Source of the DNA: Okapia johnstoni
Lineage: Eukaryota; Chordata; Mammalia; Artiodactyla; Giraffidae
Assembly (NCBI GenBank): GCA_024291935.2
Contig: CM044306.1
Coordinates: 23,519,501-23,583,500, forward strand
Direction of reading: 5' to 3'
Length of the DNA stretch: 64,000 nt
Shown here: positions 10,480-21,981 of the stretch, piece after piece
Layout of the letters: each line of letters starts with the position of its first letter
Position numbering within the stretch: the stretch's first letter is position 1
Made by a program: the position numbers and the translations under genes
The notes under the pieces: model-generated
Database searches by the model: none
Told to the model about the DNA's origin: nothing
The model's input: only the letters and a program-made list of their open reading frames with translations

Positions 10480-11132
10480 TTTGAGAGATGGCTAATTCTA
10501 AGTCTAGGGCAGGAAACATACAAGATGAGCCTGGATCATTTTGTGTAACCAGAAAGTAAGGAAGTGCCCAAAACACACACACACACACACATGATGTGGC
10601 ATGTCAAAAGGAACCCAGAAGCCAAGTAAAAGAGCTTAGTGGCCAAAGTTAGAACAATTTGAGCAACAAAGTTAGGTAACATTGGATTATAACTCAAAGT
10701 ACAAAATAAGCATTCATGAGTCCACAATGATATAAATATTAATAAGGAAATGAATAAATTAATACATGGGGGAGAAAACACAAATCTCCAGTGCAGAATT
10801 CCAAATAATTTATGTAGACACACCACCCTAAGGAAGAAGGAGTGTATCCCAACACTCAAGTGTAGACCGCACATAGAGACTTCCTTCTGAAGAATACAGT
10901 ATTGAAAGGGGAAATAAAGAGTAACTTGACAGAAGCTTTATCAGCCAGGTGATCAAAGAAAACAACAGTTATAAATCATGTTGATTGTATGTACCCTTGA
11001 CATGTGATGAGAATGACACTTTACTTCTGTGATCTTTCCAAAAACCCATAGCCCTAGTCTAATCATACGGAAAAGGTCAGACAAATTCTAATATATGGCA
11101 TTCTACAATGATAGGCTACCCACTCCAGTAAT
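10480..11132 (+). mobile_element. Ancient L1 3'UTR, left part
   Basis: Resembles the L1M-type 3'UTR: CAAAAACCCATAGCCCTAGT, CTAATCATACGG and GGCATTCTACAA blocks in the usual order. Continues after the Bov-tA at 11136-11322. A CA microsatellite lies inside. Confidence 0.55.
10572..10592. repeat. CA microsatellite
   Basis: About ten AC units; simple repeat. Confidence 0.9.
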
Positions 11133-11135
11133 CTT

Positions 11136-11322
11136 GGACTTCCCTGATGGCTCAGCTGGTAAAGAATCCGCTTGCAGTGAGGGAGACCTGGATTCTATCC
11201 CTGGGTTGGGAAGATACCCTGCAGAAGGGAACCGCTACCCACTCCAGTATTCTGGCCTGGAGAATTTCATGGACTGTATGGTCCATGGGCTCACAAAGAG
11301 TCTGACACAACTGAATATAACT
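11136..11322 (+). mobile_element. Bov-tA SINE
   Basis: Head GGACTTCCCTGATGGCTCAG, B-box-like region and body present. Just before it (11114-11135) sits a short piece of Bov-A body (TACCCACTCCAGTAATCTTG), so the copy carries a partial tandem duplication or fell next to a SINE remnant. Confidence 0.85.
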
Positions 11323-11520
11323 GCAGACTTTAGTCAATAACACACCAGTATTGGCTCATTACATTGTAACAAATGTATCATACTAATGTGCAAATTAGTT
11401 AATAATGGAGGAAATTGGGAAGGGGAAGGGAATAGGAGAATTCTCTGTACTACCTGTTCAATCTTTCCTGTAAATCTAAAACTATTCTAAAAACTAGTCT
11501 ATTAATCTTTAATATATGAT
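11323..11520 (+). mobile_element. Ancient L1 3'UTR, right part
   Basis: GGAGAATTCTCTGTACTACC through TCTTTCCTGTAAATCTAAAA and CTATTCTAAAA matches the far end of an ancient L1 3'UTR. Confidence 0.55.
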
Positions 11521-13021
11521 ATAATCTTGACATTTTACCCCAAAAAAGGGGGAGGTACTTGGCTTAATTCAGTCATTAACCCAATCTAAATTGAGTCCTT
11601 CCTACATGTCAATCAGGTACTGTGATAAAACACCAAAATATTAACAATGGTCATCCCTAGGTAGTGGAATTACAAGCCATTTTATCATCTTCTTCATACT
11701 CTTCTACATTTTCTAAATGTTCTAAAATATGTGTTTTACATATGAAAAAATTAAAATTAAAATTACTATGCAAGCATAATGTAATATTACTCTTAGCTTA
11801 GATTGACTTTAATTTTTCACCCTCCTCTTCATTTCACTCAGTAGCAGTAGGTTGTACTGATTCATAGCTGGGAACAGTACAGGAGGACACCCAGGCAAAA
11901 TAAAGATCCTATGAATAAAGATCCTGGGAAATAAAGATCCTATGGGAGACAGATGGTTATAATGTATATTTTATGCCTATAGATGTTAAATATATATATG
12001 TGTGTATATATTATTTTGAACTTCTCCTCACCTTACTAAATTCTTATAAGTAAAATATCCCATGTAACTATATTTGTATATACTAAAATTGTTAAAAGGG
12101 AATCAACAGGATATAATTATCCCCCAACTCAGTGGGGGATATTTGATACTTCGATATTTTATTATGACTTTACTTGTTAAGTTTCACTTTAAAGTTACTT
12201 TTTTGAAGGCTTCATTTCAAAACACTTTAGAGGGCCATGTGTATTTAAGTACTTGTTCCTTCATCTCCAAGTGTCATCTACTCAGAGGAATAACATGGCA
12301 CAAAGACAACCTCTTCCACCTGTCTCATCTTTTTTTTAACCTGATCTAAAAATACTCCCACAACTCACTAGATGAACAAATTTATAATCATGAAAACATA
12401 AATAAGTTAAAAGCAAGAGCTATAGGAGGGATTATGCATCTAGTATTTTACACACTTCTCAATTCATTTTATGAAGCCAGAATAATCCTGATATCAAAAC
12501 TTAAAGATATTAAGGAAAATATCTTTAAAAATACTAAGGAAAGAAAACTACAGACCAACATATAATACATTTGCCTTTCAATTTAGAAGATGATGTTACT
12601 TACAGTGATTATGACCTGAAGGTGCCTCAGTAAGGCTGCTCAGAAATGCACTGCTCACCATTGAATAAGAAAGAGATTTCCACCTCCTGCATTTTAACCA
12701 AGCTTACCACTCTCTCTGGGTGGGTTTTCTATTAAGCAATCAGCCTTGTACAAATAAAAACTCTTCTAATATAAATACCACGTCTTATCAAATCAGAATG
12801 CCTTAGGTACCTGTAACTACAAAGCCCAGAGTGAAAAACACCACTGAGTAAGAACATTCCAGAGGTGCCTCTGCCATCACATCACTCATTACACATAATA
12901 CCTGATAGTACAAGGTCTATACCTTTGACTAATGAGTGAGCAATGCCACACTGGTATAAATGTCCTCACACCAAGGAGAAAAGACAAAATGAGAAATGTA
13001 CCATAAATATTGTCAATTTTT
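11521..13021. other. Mostly single-copy intronic DNA
   Basis: A possible old L1 3'UTR-like stretch occurs at about 11640-11760 (CTAGGTAGTGG.., TCTACATTTTCTAAATGTTC). A short AT/GT dinucleotide run lies near 11990-12010. No gene or convincing exon seen in the rest. Confidence 0.45.
11899..11941. repeat. Short triplicated unit AATAAAGATCCT
   Basis: The 12-mer occurs at 11899, 11914 and 11930, separated by 3-4 other bases. Local duplication. Confidence 0.85.
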
Positions 13022-13490
13022 TTTTCTAAATGCCTTTATTCTTCTACAAATATTTGCTGAGTACTTATTATATGTTGTATACTGAAAAAGTGAACAAGAC
13101 AGATCCAAACAAAGTTTACAGTGTACCAAAGAATAAAGACTTAAATAGACAATTAGAATAAACTGTGATACTAGTTATAATAAGAAAATTGAGGGAAGCA
13201 CAGGCCCATAGTAGATGCGCCTAGTCTAGAGGGAAGTAAGTTAGGGAGATCTCTTAGAGACCTAACCTTTCATCTGAAACCCCTAGATCAGCAGGTCAAG
13301 TATGTATGTTGGGGTGGGAAGGAGCTGGTAGAATGAGGAAAAGAATGACACAAGCATGGAAACATCGTGTGCAAAGGTCCTAAGGTGACAGATCTTAGTT
13401 CAGTTGGAGAAACTGAAAGAATTCTAACTTGGAAGGAAGAACATAAAGGTTAGGGTAAGAGCAACAGTGATGAAAGATTATTCTGGAAGG
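13022..13490 (-). mobile_element. L2 LINE 3' end
   Basis: Antisense of the L2 3' end: ATATTTGCTGAGTACTTATT, GTGAACAAGACAGATCC, then the GTGCAAAGGTCCTAAGG region. Strongly decayed, as expected for an ancient mammalian repeat. Confidence 0.7.
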
Positions 13491-15028
13491 CAAGTTTGTA
13501 GCAATATACAGTATATTTTGTACTAAAAGTAATATATAATGATTTAAAGTCCTATATTAAAAAGGTAAACACAGCTCTGACAAACATTCATCTTCCTATT
13601 ATAATTCACAGCTTCCCTAAAACATAGATTTCCTCAGCTTCCAGGCAGCTTATGAATATCTATTTCACCAAACCAGAGTACGAAAGGAAAACAGGAAATG
13701 AAAACTGAAGGACAAGGGAAGGGAGGGTATGTGGAAACTTGTTGATATGATATAATCATCAGATCCCTGGGAGAAACCACTGCAGGGTCTAAGGCCAACT
13801 GAAAAGATTCTTACTCGACAGGATGCACCCAAGATCTCTCGGTTCTGTAGACCGGTGAAAGTCTTTGACATTCTCCCAAGCCTTTCACCTTGTCCATTTT
13901 ACGAGGTATGAGGGGATATTTTGTTTACCTGGAGGAGAATGACATCTTAAGGGTCACATTTTTCAAACTGCTAAAAAATCAAGTGCCTCCATCTATTTTC
14001 TAAGTACTGCCCCTAAAACACAGAAAGAACAAAATATTTAAGTTGGTGTTCTTTAATAGTTAGAAAATTTTTGTTGATATATTGTTTCTAAAATTCAAAA
14101 GTTCACTTCAATCAGCCTTCTAATTTGAAGGCAAGATGAATGACCAAATGGTGCTGAAAACAACTCCACCAACCAAAAACCAATCAAAGTGTTCCTAGAG
14201 GGGATATTTTGCTCAAGTATTTGAACTACTAAAGCAGAACTTACATTTCTGAAAAGAAGGATACCATAAATTTCTGCCTACACTTGCATTACATCCAAGA
14301 AAATATTTGAGATTTTTGTTGGCACAAGGTGAAATGACTCAACAAATTAATTCTATTAAGTTTAATGCTGGGCAGTATTTCACCTCTCTGTTTAAAGAAA
14401 AAAAAAAAACACTCAAGTACTTGCAAATATTCTTTTAACATGAATGATTGTCCTGGCTGGCTGTGCACAATCACAGAAATATCTGCTTTCTCACTGCTGC
14501 TGCTTTGACAGTCATTTTACTTCAGTAACCTTCTGCTGACTTCCATCATCTCTCTTCACCCCACCCCCTAGCTTCCTGTCTTATCAAAGCACCTCCAAGC
14601 CTGCTGGTAGCCACATTCTCAATGGGAGAGGAGGCCAGAGGTAAAGAGACAGGAGGGAAAGAGTGGGAGATGAGAGGAAATTCTGTTCTCCCTTCTTTCT
14701 GGGTCCCTTCATTGGCTCTCACCTCCTTTCTAGGTGAGGCCCATTCCCGTTCTCATTCTGGCTTATTAAATAGGCTCTTCCCTAATCCTGGGAACGCCAA
14801 CCTAGCTCTCACCCAGCTCCTCATACCCTTCCCAGTCCTGACCATTGGAGTCATTCCCCAGTCACAATGCCACTATCAGAGCTTGGAGTTAGGGAACAGG
14901 GGATTAAAGGAGTGCTCCCACTAACAAAGAGGAAGCCAACAGAAGGGGGAGTGGCCCAGGCTTCAGGACTGAAAGAGTTTCTGGAGTCTCAAATTGGACG
15001 ATTATTCCTCATCAAAATATGTCTATGG
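13491..15028. other. Single-copy intronic DNA
   Basis: No gene and no clear repeat. Open frames at 13665-13871 (minus) and 14622-14924 (plus) show no recognisable motif and are likely chance. A poly(A) stretch lies at about 14398-14410. Confidence 0.45.
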
Positions 15029-15041
15029 ATTCTCCTCTAGG

Positions 15042-15255
15042 GAGCTTCCCTGGTGGCTCAGTGGTAAAGAATCTGCCTGCCAATGGAGGAGACACAGGTT
15101 CAATCCCCACATCTGGAAGACAGCCCTGGAGAAGGAAATGGCAACCCTACTCCAGCATTCTTGCTTGGGAAATCCTATGGACAGAGGAGCCTGGTGGGTT
15201 ACAGTCCATGGGGTCACAAAAGAGCCAGACACGACTTAGCAATTAAATAGCAACA
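15042..15255 (+). mobile_element. Bov-tA SINE with 13-bp duplication
   Basis: Full-length plus-strand copy. ATTCTCCTCTAGG flanks it exactly (15029-15041 and 15256-15268), which fixes both ends. Confidence 0.95.
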
Positions 15256-15336
15256 ATTCTCCTCTAGGTAAAATACAAAAGGATTTTTTTAAAAAAAATA
15301 CATGACATACAATTAAGTTTAAAATTTGAATAAACA

Positions 15337-15362
15337 GTGCTCACTTTGGTAGCACATATACC

Positions 15363-15393
<31 letters not shown>

Positions 15394-15443
15394 GGCCCCT
15401 GTGCCAGGATGACATGCAAATTCGTGAAGCGTTCCATATTTTT
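15337..15443 (+). pseudogene. U6 snRNA retropseudogene, full length (107 nt), fused to L1
   Basis: The segment aligns with the whole of U6 spliceosomal RNA, from the 5' GTGCTC to the terminal T run, at exactly 107 nt. About seven substitutions are visible, mostly C to T or G to A at former CpG or GC positions (such as positions 7, 11 and 14). The ACAGAGA box and the downstream AGC triad are intact. There is no PSE or TATA box of a U6 promoter upstream; instead a 15-bp sequence (15322-15336) directly precedes it and is repeated after the L1 part. It is therefore a retroposed copy, part of a chimeric insertion, and not a working gene. Confidence 0.95.
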
Positions 15444-15919
15444 AAAAAGAATGCATTTGAATCAGTTCTAATGAGGTGGATGAAACTGGAGCCTATTATA
15501 CAGAGTGAAATAAGTCAGAAAGAAAAACATCAATACAGTATACTAATGCATATATATGGAATTTAGAAAGATGGTAATGATGACCCTATATGCGAGACAG
15601 CAAAAGAGATACAGATGTAAAGAACAGTCTTTTGGACTCTGTGGGAGAAGGCGAGGGTGGGATGATTTGAGAGGGTACTGTTGAAACGTGTATATTATCA
15701 TATGTGAAGCGGATCGCCAGTCCAGGTTGGAGGCATGAGAGAGGGTGCTCGGGGCTGGTGCACTGGGATGACCCAGAGGGATGGGATGGGGAGGGAGGTG
15801 GGAGGGGGTTTCAGATGGGCCAGTGGCTGATTCATGCCGATGTTTGGCAAAAACCACTACAATATTGTAAAGTAATTAGCCTCCAATTAAAATAAATAAA
15901 TTTAAATAAATAAATAAAT
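15444..15919 (+). mobile_element. L1 3' end, downstream partner of U6-L1 chimera
   Basis: Immediately after the U6 T run comes L1 sense-strand sequence. It encodes the last codons of ORF2 (the [15 protein letters not shown]-type C-terminus, here with a K-for-V-type change) and then the bovine L1 3'UTR with its G-rich stretch at about 15777-15808 and an A/AAAT-rich tail. The insertion is closed by the repeat AAATTTGAATAAACA at 15920-15934, identical to 15322-15336. One duplication bounding both parts shows that U6 and L1 entered together in one target-primed event. Confidence 0.93.
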
Positions 15920-15934
15920 AAATTTGAATAAACA

Positions 15935-17003
15935 CCCTTTACTGGATGAACATGTAAGTTTTTGAGATCAATTTCCAAAATATATAATGAAAAATTATAC
16001 ATAGCTTCTAATCCTAATCTATGAGAATCATTGTCCTTTCTTGTCCAGCCTTAGCACTAATGCCCTGAACAATCTTATCAGAGAAATACATAATTTTATG
16101 ATCCACAAAATTGTGTTTAAAAATGGGATGGCCTGGGAATCAACTTAAAGAACATGGTTCTTTTTCCCATGTGGGGAGAAAAGGTGTTAATAAAGAAAAT
16201 ACCTAAGTAAATGTTAGAAAACAATCTACTCACTATTTAAAAAAAAAAAAAAAAAAAACACCTCTAGGGGCAGGATGCTACTTCAGATTCATCTGTTAAT
16301 TTTCAAGGATATCTACATCTTTTCTAATTAAAATGTTTAATTTATCTTATAGATACTTAACTCTGAACACTTTGAAGGAGTTAAAGCCTTAAAGATGAGA
16401 TGTGACCCTTTGAGGATGGAGATGGGAACCTATTTGGAAAGCAGGGGTATAGAAAATGTTGTTGGGATTGTGGAGAAGAGAAAGGGGATCAAGGAGAGGA
16501 GGGACTCCTCTCAGGGACCCATCCCAGGAGTCCTTTGTTTGAACTGATGTCCTGTAGGCAGGGAGTACAGATCTGCATCATCCTCAGGACTTCCCTGAGT
16601 GAGTTGTTAACAGTAAGACAGCCTTTACAGTAACAGGCTATGGCCATGCACTTGGCCATGCCTAACAAATCATGCCTGCCAAATCAAAACAATCTCCACC
16701 TTGGAAATAACAGAAGATCATATTTCTTTCCAGATATTTGGGTATTCTACTTAATTGTCACAACTTTCCCTTTAGTGACATATTACTATTTTACAGAAGA
16801 AGCACCCTGGTTACTGATCCAACTTCTACAAAGTCTCATTGACAGCTTCTGATGGAAACAAACAAAAAATAATCATTTCTGATTCCTTGTCACAAATATA
16901 CTGAAGGTATCACACCATTAGTATTTCTGCAGTGACTTAAATATCTCACTAAAATCAAACTTCTGAAACTTCAGTGTTTAATTTTCCTACTCTAATGATG
17001 AAG
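15935..17003. other. Single-copy intronic DNA
   Basis: A poly(A) run lies at about 16240-16258. The remainder has no recognised repeat or exon; the 70-residue frame at 16640-16852 has no recognisable feature. Confidence 0.45.
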
Positions 17004-17222
17004 GGCTTCCCAGGTGGCTCAGTGGTAAAGAATCTGCCTATCAATGCAGGAGCCACAGGAGACATGGGTTAGATCCCTGGATGAGGAAGATCCCCTGGAG
17101 GAGGAAATGGCAACCCACTCCAGCATTCTTGCCAGGATAATTCCATGGACAGAGAAGCCTGGCCAGCTACAATCCCTGGGGTCACAGAGAGTCAGACATG
17201 ACTGAGCATGCACGCACACACG
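17004..17222 (+). mobile_element. Bov-tA SINE
   Basis: Head GGGCTTCCCAGGTGGCTCAG, body and tail CATGACTGAGCATGCACGCACACAC all present. Full length. Confidence 0.9.
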
Positions 17223-17739
17223 ATGGAAGCCTTCATAGGATCTTGTCTTGCTTATTTTCACACCAATTAAATAAAAGTATCATAGTGGGGGGAAAATGAC
17301 TTTTACTGTGCTTAGAACTTGTTTTAAACATTGCATTAAATTTTTCAATCAATTGTAATCCTTTAAGGCATATATTTTGCTTTTTGTTAAGAGGTAAAAC
17401 TTGTTGGCAAGGCTAAAATCATACCTACCAGCTTTGCTTTGGCTTGCAGGAAGTTGTCAACATACAATAGAGAAACTGTCAACATGTTCTGGCTGTGGTT
17501 TGCTTTACCTCTGATTGCTTCTGCCCCAAGACCCAAGAAATGTGTGGTGTTTATATTTTTAATTCTTCTACATCCTGAAGGTGAAAAAAATGACAATACC
17601 TATACACATATAGCATAGAGAAAACCAAAACTGGAAACTAAAACACAGATAGTACTTATAGATTAAGTTTTAACTATTGGCCAGTCTGCAAATCTGAATT
17701 AACACTTCTGCAACCTTCACTGAATCTATCCTACAGAAA
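17223..17739. other. Single-copy intronic DNA
   Basis: No repeat or exon recognised. Confidence 0.4.
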
Positions 17740-17907
17740 TATTTGCATATATACACAAAGATGCAGATATGTTCTCTACAGCACTGTGGAAATATAAAAA
17801 AAATTGCAAACAAACATCCTTTAATGGGGGAATAATTAAATTTGAAACACTGTACAAGTTGTAAATGAATATATATATATGAATATATACATAGCTTTAT
17901 ATGAGAA
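17740..17907 (+). mobile_element. Ancient L1-like fragment interrupted by BovB
   Basis: ACAGCACTGTGGAAATATAA, AAACATCCTTTAATGGGGGA and the following bases resemble an old L1 ORF2 end; the match may continue at 18424-18445. Confidence 0.45.
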
Positions 17908-18413
17908 ACCTAGACAGCATATTAAAAAGCAGAGAAGTTACTTTGCCAACAAAGGTCCGTCTAGTCAAGGCTATGGTTTTTACAGTGGTCATGTATGGAT
18001 GTGAGAGCTGGACTATAAAGAAAGCTGAGCACAGAAGAATTGATGCTTTTGAACTGTGGTGTTGGAGAAGACTCTTGAGAGTCCCTTGGACTGCAAGGAG
18101 ATCCAGCCAGTCCATCCTAAAGGAGATCAGTCCTGGGTGTTCATTGGAAGGACTGATGTTGAAGCTGAAACTCCAGTACTTTGGCCACCTGATGCGAAGA
18201 GCTGACTTCTTGGAAAAGACCCTGATGCTGGGAAAGACTGAGGGCAGGAGGAGAAGGGGACGACAGAGGATGAAATGGTTGGATGGCATCACCGACTCAA
18301 TGGACATAGGTTTGGGTGGACTCAGGGAGTTGGTGATGGACAGGGAGGCCTGGCATGCTGCGGTTCATGGGGTCGAAAAGAGTTGGACACGACTGAGAGA
18401 CTGAACTGAACTG
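17908..18413 (+). mobile_element. BovB 3' end
   Basis: Encodes the C-terminal domain of BovB ORF2 in one open frame (17901-18404), with [19 protein letters not shown] and [10 protein letters not shown] motifs, and ends in GACTGAACTGAACTGA. Flanks ATATGAGAAA (17899-17908) and ATATGGGAAA (18414-18423) look like a 10-bp duplication with one difference. The RT active site lies outside this truncated copy. Confidence 0.93.
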
Positions 18414-18891
18414 ATATGGGAAAGCTTACAATGGCGTGATGTTAAAAAAACAATTTCTTTTTTTCTTTTTTTCATTGAACTATAGTTGATTTACAGTATT
18501 GTGTTAGCTTCAAGTATATAGCAAAGTAATTCAGATACGCATATATATACTCTTTTTTACAGATTCTTTTCCAATATAGGTTACTGCAAGACATTGAATA
18601 TAGTTCCCTGTGCTACAGAGTAAATCTTTGTTGTTTATCTATTTTATATATAGTGGTGCATATCTGTTAACCCCATACTCCTAATTTATCCCTCCCTGCC
18701 TTCTCCTTTGGTAACCATAAGTTTGTTTTCTATGTGAGTCTGTTTCTGTTTTGTAAGTAAATCCATTTGTATTATTTTTTAGATTTCATGCATAAGTGAT
18801 ATCATATAATAGCTGTCTTTCTCTGACTTACTTAACTTAGTATACTAATATCTAAGTCCATTTATGTTGCTGCAAATGGCAATATATTATT

Positions 18892-19032
18892 ATTTTTTAA
18901 ATATTTATTTATTTGGCTGTACCAGGTCTTAGTTGCAGTATGTGAGATCTTGTTCCCTGACCAGGGATTGAATTTGGGTTCCCTGCATTGGGAGCTCAGA
19001 GTCTTAGCCACTGGATCACCAGGAAAGTCCCT
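18892..19032 (-). mobile_element. CHR-type SINE
   Basis: Antisense of the cetartiodactyl CHR family: on the plus strand it ends CACTGGATCACCAGGAAAGT CCC, the complement of the GGGACTTCCCTGGTGGTCCA head. Inserted in the old L1. Confidence 0.85.
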
Positions 19033-19263
19033 ATTTCATTATTTTATGGCTGAGTAATGTAATATATATACATATCACATCTTCTTTATCCATTCAACTG
19101 TCAGTGGACACTTAGTTGCTTCTATCTCTTGGCTATTATAAATTGTGCTGCTATGAACACCAGGTTGCATATATCTTCTCGAATCAGAGCTTTTGTCTTT
19201 TCTAGATATATACCTCGGAGTGGGATTGCTGGATCATATGGTAGTTATATTTTTAGTTTCTTA

Positions 19264-20225
19264 GTTCAGTCCAGTTCAGTCGCTCATTCGTGTCCGACTC
19301 TTTGTGACCCCATGAACTGCAGCACGCCAGGTCTCCCTGTCCATCACCAACTCCCAGAGTCCACCCAAACCCATGTTCATCAAGTCAGTGATGCCATCCA
19401 ACCATCTCATCCTCTGTCGTCCCCTTCTTCTCCTGCCCTCAGTCTTTCCCAGCATCAGGGTCTTTTCCAAGGAGTCAGCTCTTCGCATCAGGTGGCCAAA
19501 GTACTGGAGTTTCAGCTTCAACATCAGTCCTTCCAATGAACACCCAGGACTGATCTCCTTTAGGATGGACTGGCTGGATCTCCTTGCAGTCCAAGGGACT
19601 CTCAAGAGTCTTCTCCAACACCACAGTTCAAAAGCATCAATTCTTCTGTGCTCAGCTTTCTTTATAGTCCAGCTTTCACATCCATACATGACCACTGTAA
19701 AAACCATAGCCTTGACTAGACGGACCTTTGTTGGCAAAGTAATGTCTCTGTTTTTTAATATGCTGTCTAGGTTGGTCATAACTTTCCAAGGAGTAAGCGT
19801 CTTCTAATTTCATGGCTGCAATCACCATCTGCAGTGATTTTGGAGCCCAGAAAAATAAAGTCAGCCACTGTTTCCACTGTTTCCCCATCTATTTGCCATG
19901 AAGTGATGGGACCGGTTGCCATGATCTTAGTTTTCTGAATGTTGAGCTTTAAGCCAACTTTTTCACTCTCCTTTTTCACTTTCATCAGGAGGCTCTCTAG
20001 TTCTTCTTCACTTTCTGCCATAAGGGTGGTGTCATCTGCATGTCTGAGGTTATTGATATTTCTCCTGGCAATCTTGATTCCAGCTTGTGCTTCCTCCAGC
20101 CCAGCATTTCTCATGATATACTCTGCATATAAGTCAAATAAGCAGGGTGACAATATACAGCCTTGACGTACTCCTTTTCCTATTTGGAACCAGTCTGTTG
20201 TTCGATGTCCAGTTCTAACTGTTGC
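19264..20225 (-). mobile_element. BovB 3' half with RT box
   Basis: Minus-strand copy of about 960 bp. Frames 20153-19776 and 19779-19276 encode the RT from before the active site (NLRHADDTTLM, a YADD variant with H for Y) and the C-terminal domain ([15 protein letters not shown]). A frameshift near 19777 separates them. The 11-bp duplication TTAGTTTCTTA (19253-19263 and 20226-20236) proves insertion into the L1. Young and well preserved but truncated. Confidence 0.95.
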
Positions 20226-20419
20226 TTAGTTTCTTAAGGAGCCTCTATATTGTTTCCCACAGTGGCCACATCAATTTACATTCCCACCTACAATGTAGGA
20301 AGGTTCCCTTTTTCCACACTCTCTCCTGTATTTATTGTAGACTTTTTAGTGATAGTCATTCTAACTGGTGTGAGGTGATATCTCACTGTAGTTTTGATTT
20401 TCATTTCTCTAATAATTAG

Positions 20420-20899
20420 TGGGCTTTCCTGGTGGCTCAGCAGTAAAGAGCAGAAGGCAATGGCACCCCACTCCAGTACTCTTGCCTGGAAAATCCCATG
20501 GACGGAGGAGCCTCATAGGCTGCAGTCCATGGGGTTGCTAAGAGTCAGACACGACTGAGCGATTTCACTTTCACGCATTGGAGAAGGAAATGGCAACCCA
20601 CTCCAGTGTTCTTGCCTGGAGAATCCCAGGGATGGCGGAGCCTGGTGGGCTGCCGTCTATGGGGTCACACAGAGTCGGACACGACTGAGGTGACTTAGCA
20701 GCAGCAGCAGTAAAGAATACACTTGCCAATGCAGGAGACACAGGTTTGATCCCTGGATCGGGAAGATCCCCTGGAGAAGGAAATGCCAACCCACTCCAGT
20801 TTATTCTTGCCTGGGAAATCCCATGGACAGAGGACCCTGGTGGGCTACAGTCCATGGGGTCACAAAGAGATGGACACAACTTAGAGAATAAACAACAAC
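20420..20899 (+). mobile_element. Bov-tA SINE split by a BovA2 element
   Basis: The head (20421-20449) and the rest (20711-20899) belong to one Bov-tA. The duplication AATAATTAG (20411-20419 and 20900-20908) brackets the composite within the L1. Confidence 0.92.
20450..20704 (+). mobile_element. BovA2-type SINE (two Bov-A units) nested in Bov-tA
   Basis: Two tandem Bov-A bodies: 20450-20570 ending in GAGCGATTTCACTTTCACG, then 20578-20704 ending GACTTAGCAGCAGCAG. The 12-mer CAGCAGTAAAGA occurs at 20438-20449 and 20705-20716, a target-site duplication cut into the host SINE head. Two-unit structure is typical of BovA2. Confidence 0.92.
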
Positions 20900-21241
20900 A
20901 ATAATTAGCAATATTGAGCATCATTTCATGTGCCTGTTGGCCATCTGGATGTCTTTGGAGAAATGCCTGTTTAGTTCTTCTGCCCATTTTTCAATTGGGT
21001 TGTTTGTTTTTTTGACATTGAGTTGTATGAGCTGTTTGTATATTTTGGAAATTAAGTCCTTGTTGGTCACATAGTTTGCAAATATTTTCTCCCAGTCTGG
21101 AGGCTTTTTGTTTTGTTTACAGTTTCCTTTGCTGTGCAAATGCTTATAAGTTTGATTAGGACCCATTTGTTTTTGCTTTTATTTCTATTGCTTTGGGAGA
21201 CTGAACTAAGAAAATATTGCTGCAATTCATGCCAAAATTGT

Positions 21242-21286
21242 AGCGGGCTTCAGTGCTTGCAGCACACAGGCTCAGCAGCTGCAGAA
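21242..21286 (-). repeat. 45-bp CHR-like fragment inside L1
   Basis: GGGCTTCAGTGCTTGCAGCA and the following bases interrupt the L1 match and closely resemble an internal part of the CHR SINE at about 22083-22125. No SINE ends accompany it. Confidence 0.75.
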
Positions 21287-21981
21287 AATGTTTTGCCTAT
21301 ATTCTCTCCTAGGAGTCCTATGACGTCATGTCTTATATTTAAGTCTTAAAGCCATTTTGAGGGTTTTTTTTGTGCGTGTGTGTATGATGCGAGGGAGTGT
21401 TCTAACTTTATTGATTTACATGAGGCTGCCCAGCTTTCCCAACACCACTTGCTGAAGAGACTGTCTTTTCTCCAATGTATATTCTTGCCTCATTAGTTAA
21501 ATATTAATTGACCATAAGTATGTGTTTATTTCTGGGCTCTCTATTCTCTTCCATTGAGCTATATGTCTGTTTTTGTGCCAATACCACACTGTTTTGATTA
21601 CTGTAGGTTTGAGTAGTTGTCTGAAGTCTGGGAGGGTTTATGCCTCCAGCTTTGTTCTTTTTCCTCAGGATTGCTTCGGAAATTCTGGGTCTTTTATGAT
21701 TCCATATACATTTGGATTATTTGTTCTAATTGTGTGAAAAATGTCATGGATAGTTTGATAGGGATTGCACTGAATCCGTATGTTGCTTTGGGTAGCATGG
21801 CCATTTTAACAATACTAATTCTTCCAATCAAAGGTCATGGGATGTCTTTCCATTTCTTTGAATCATTTTCAATTTCCTTTACCCATGTTTACAGTTCTTA
21901 GCACATAGATCTTTCACCTCCTTGATTAGGTTTATTCTTAGGTATTTTTTGTACACAATTTTTTTAATTCATTAGAAAATT

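Noticed and set aside
15337..15443. Functional U6 gene
   Set aside because: No PSE/TATA promoter, CpG-type substitutions, and a target-site duplication directly at its 5' end.
17901..18404. 167-residue open frame resembling a protein gene
   Set aside because: It is the BovB ORF2 C-terminal domain in a truncated LINE; the same sequence recurs at 19276-19779 and in other copies.
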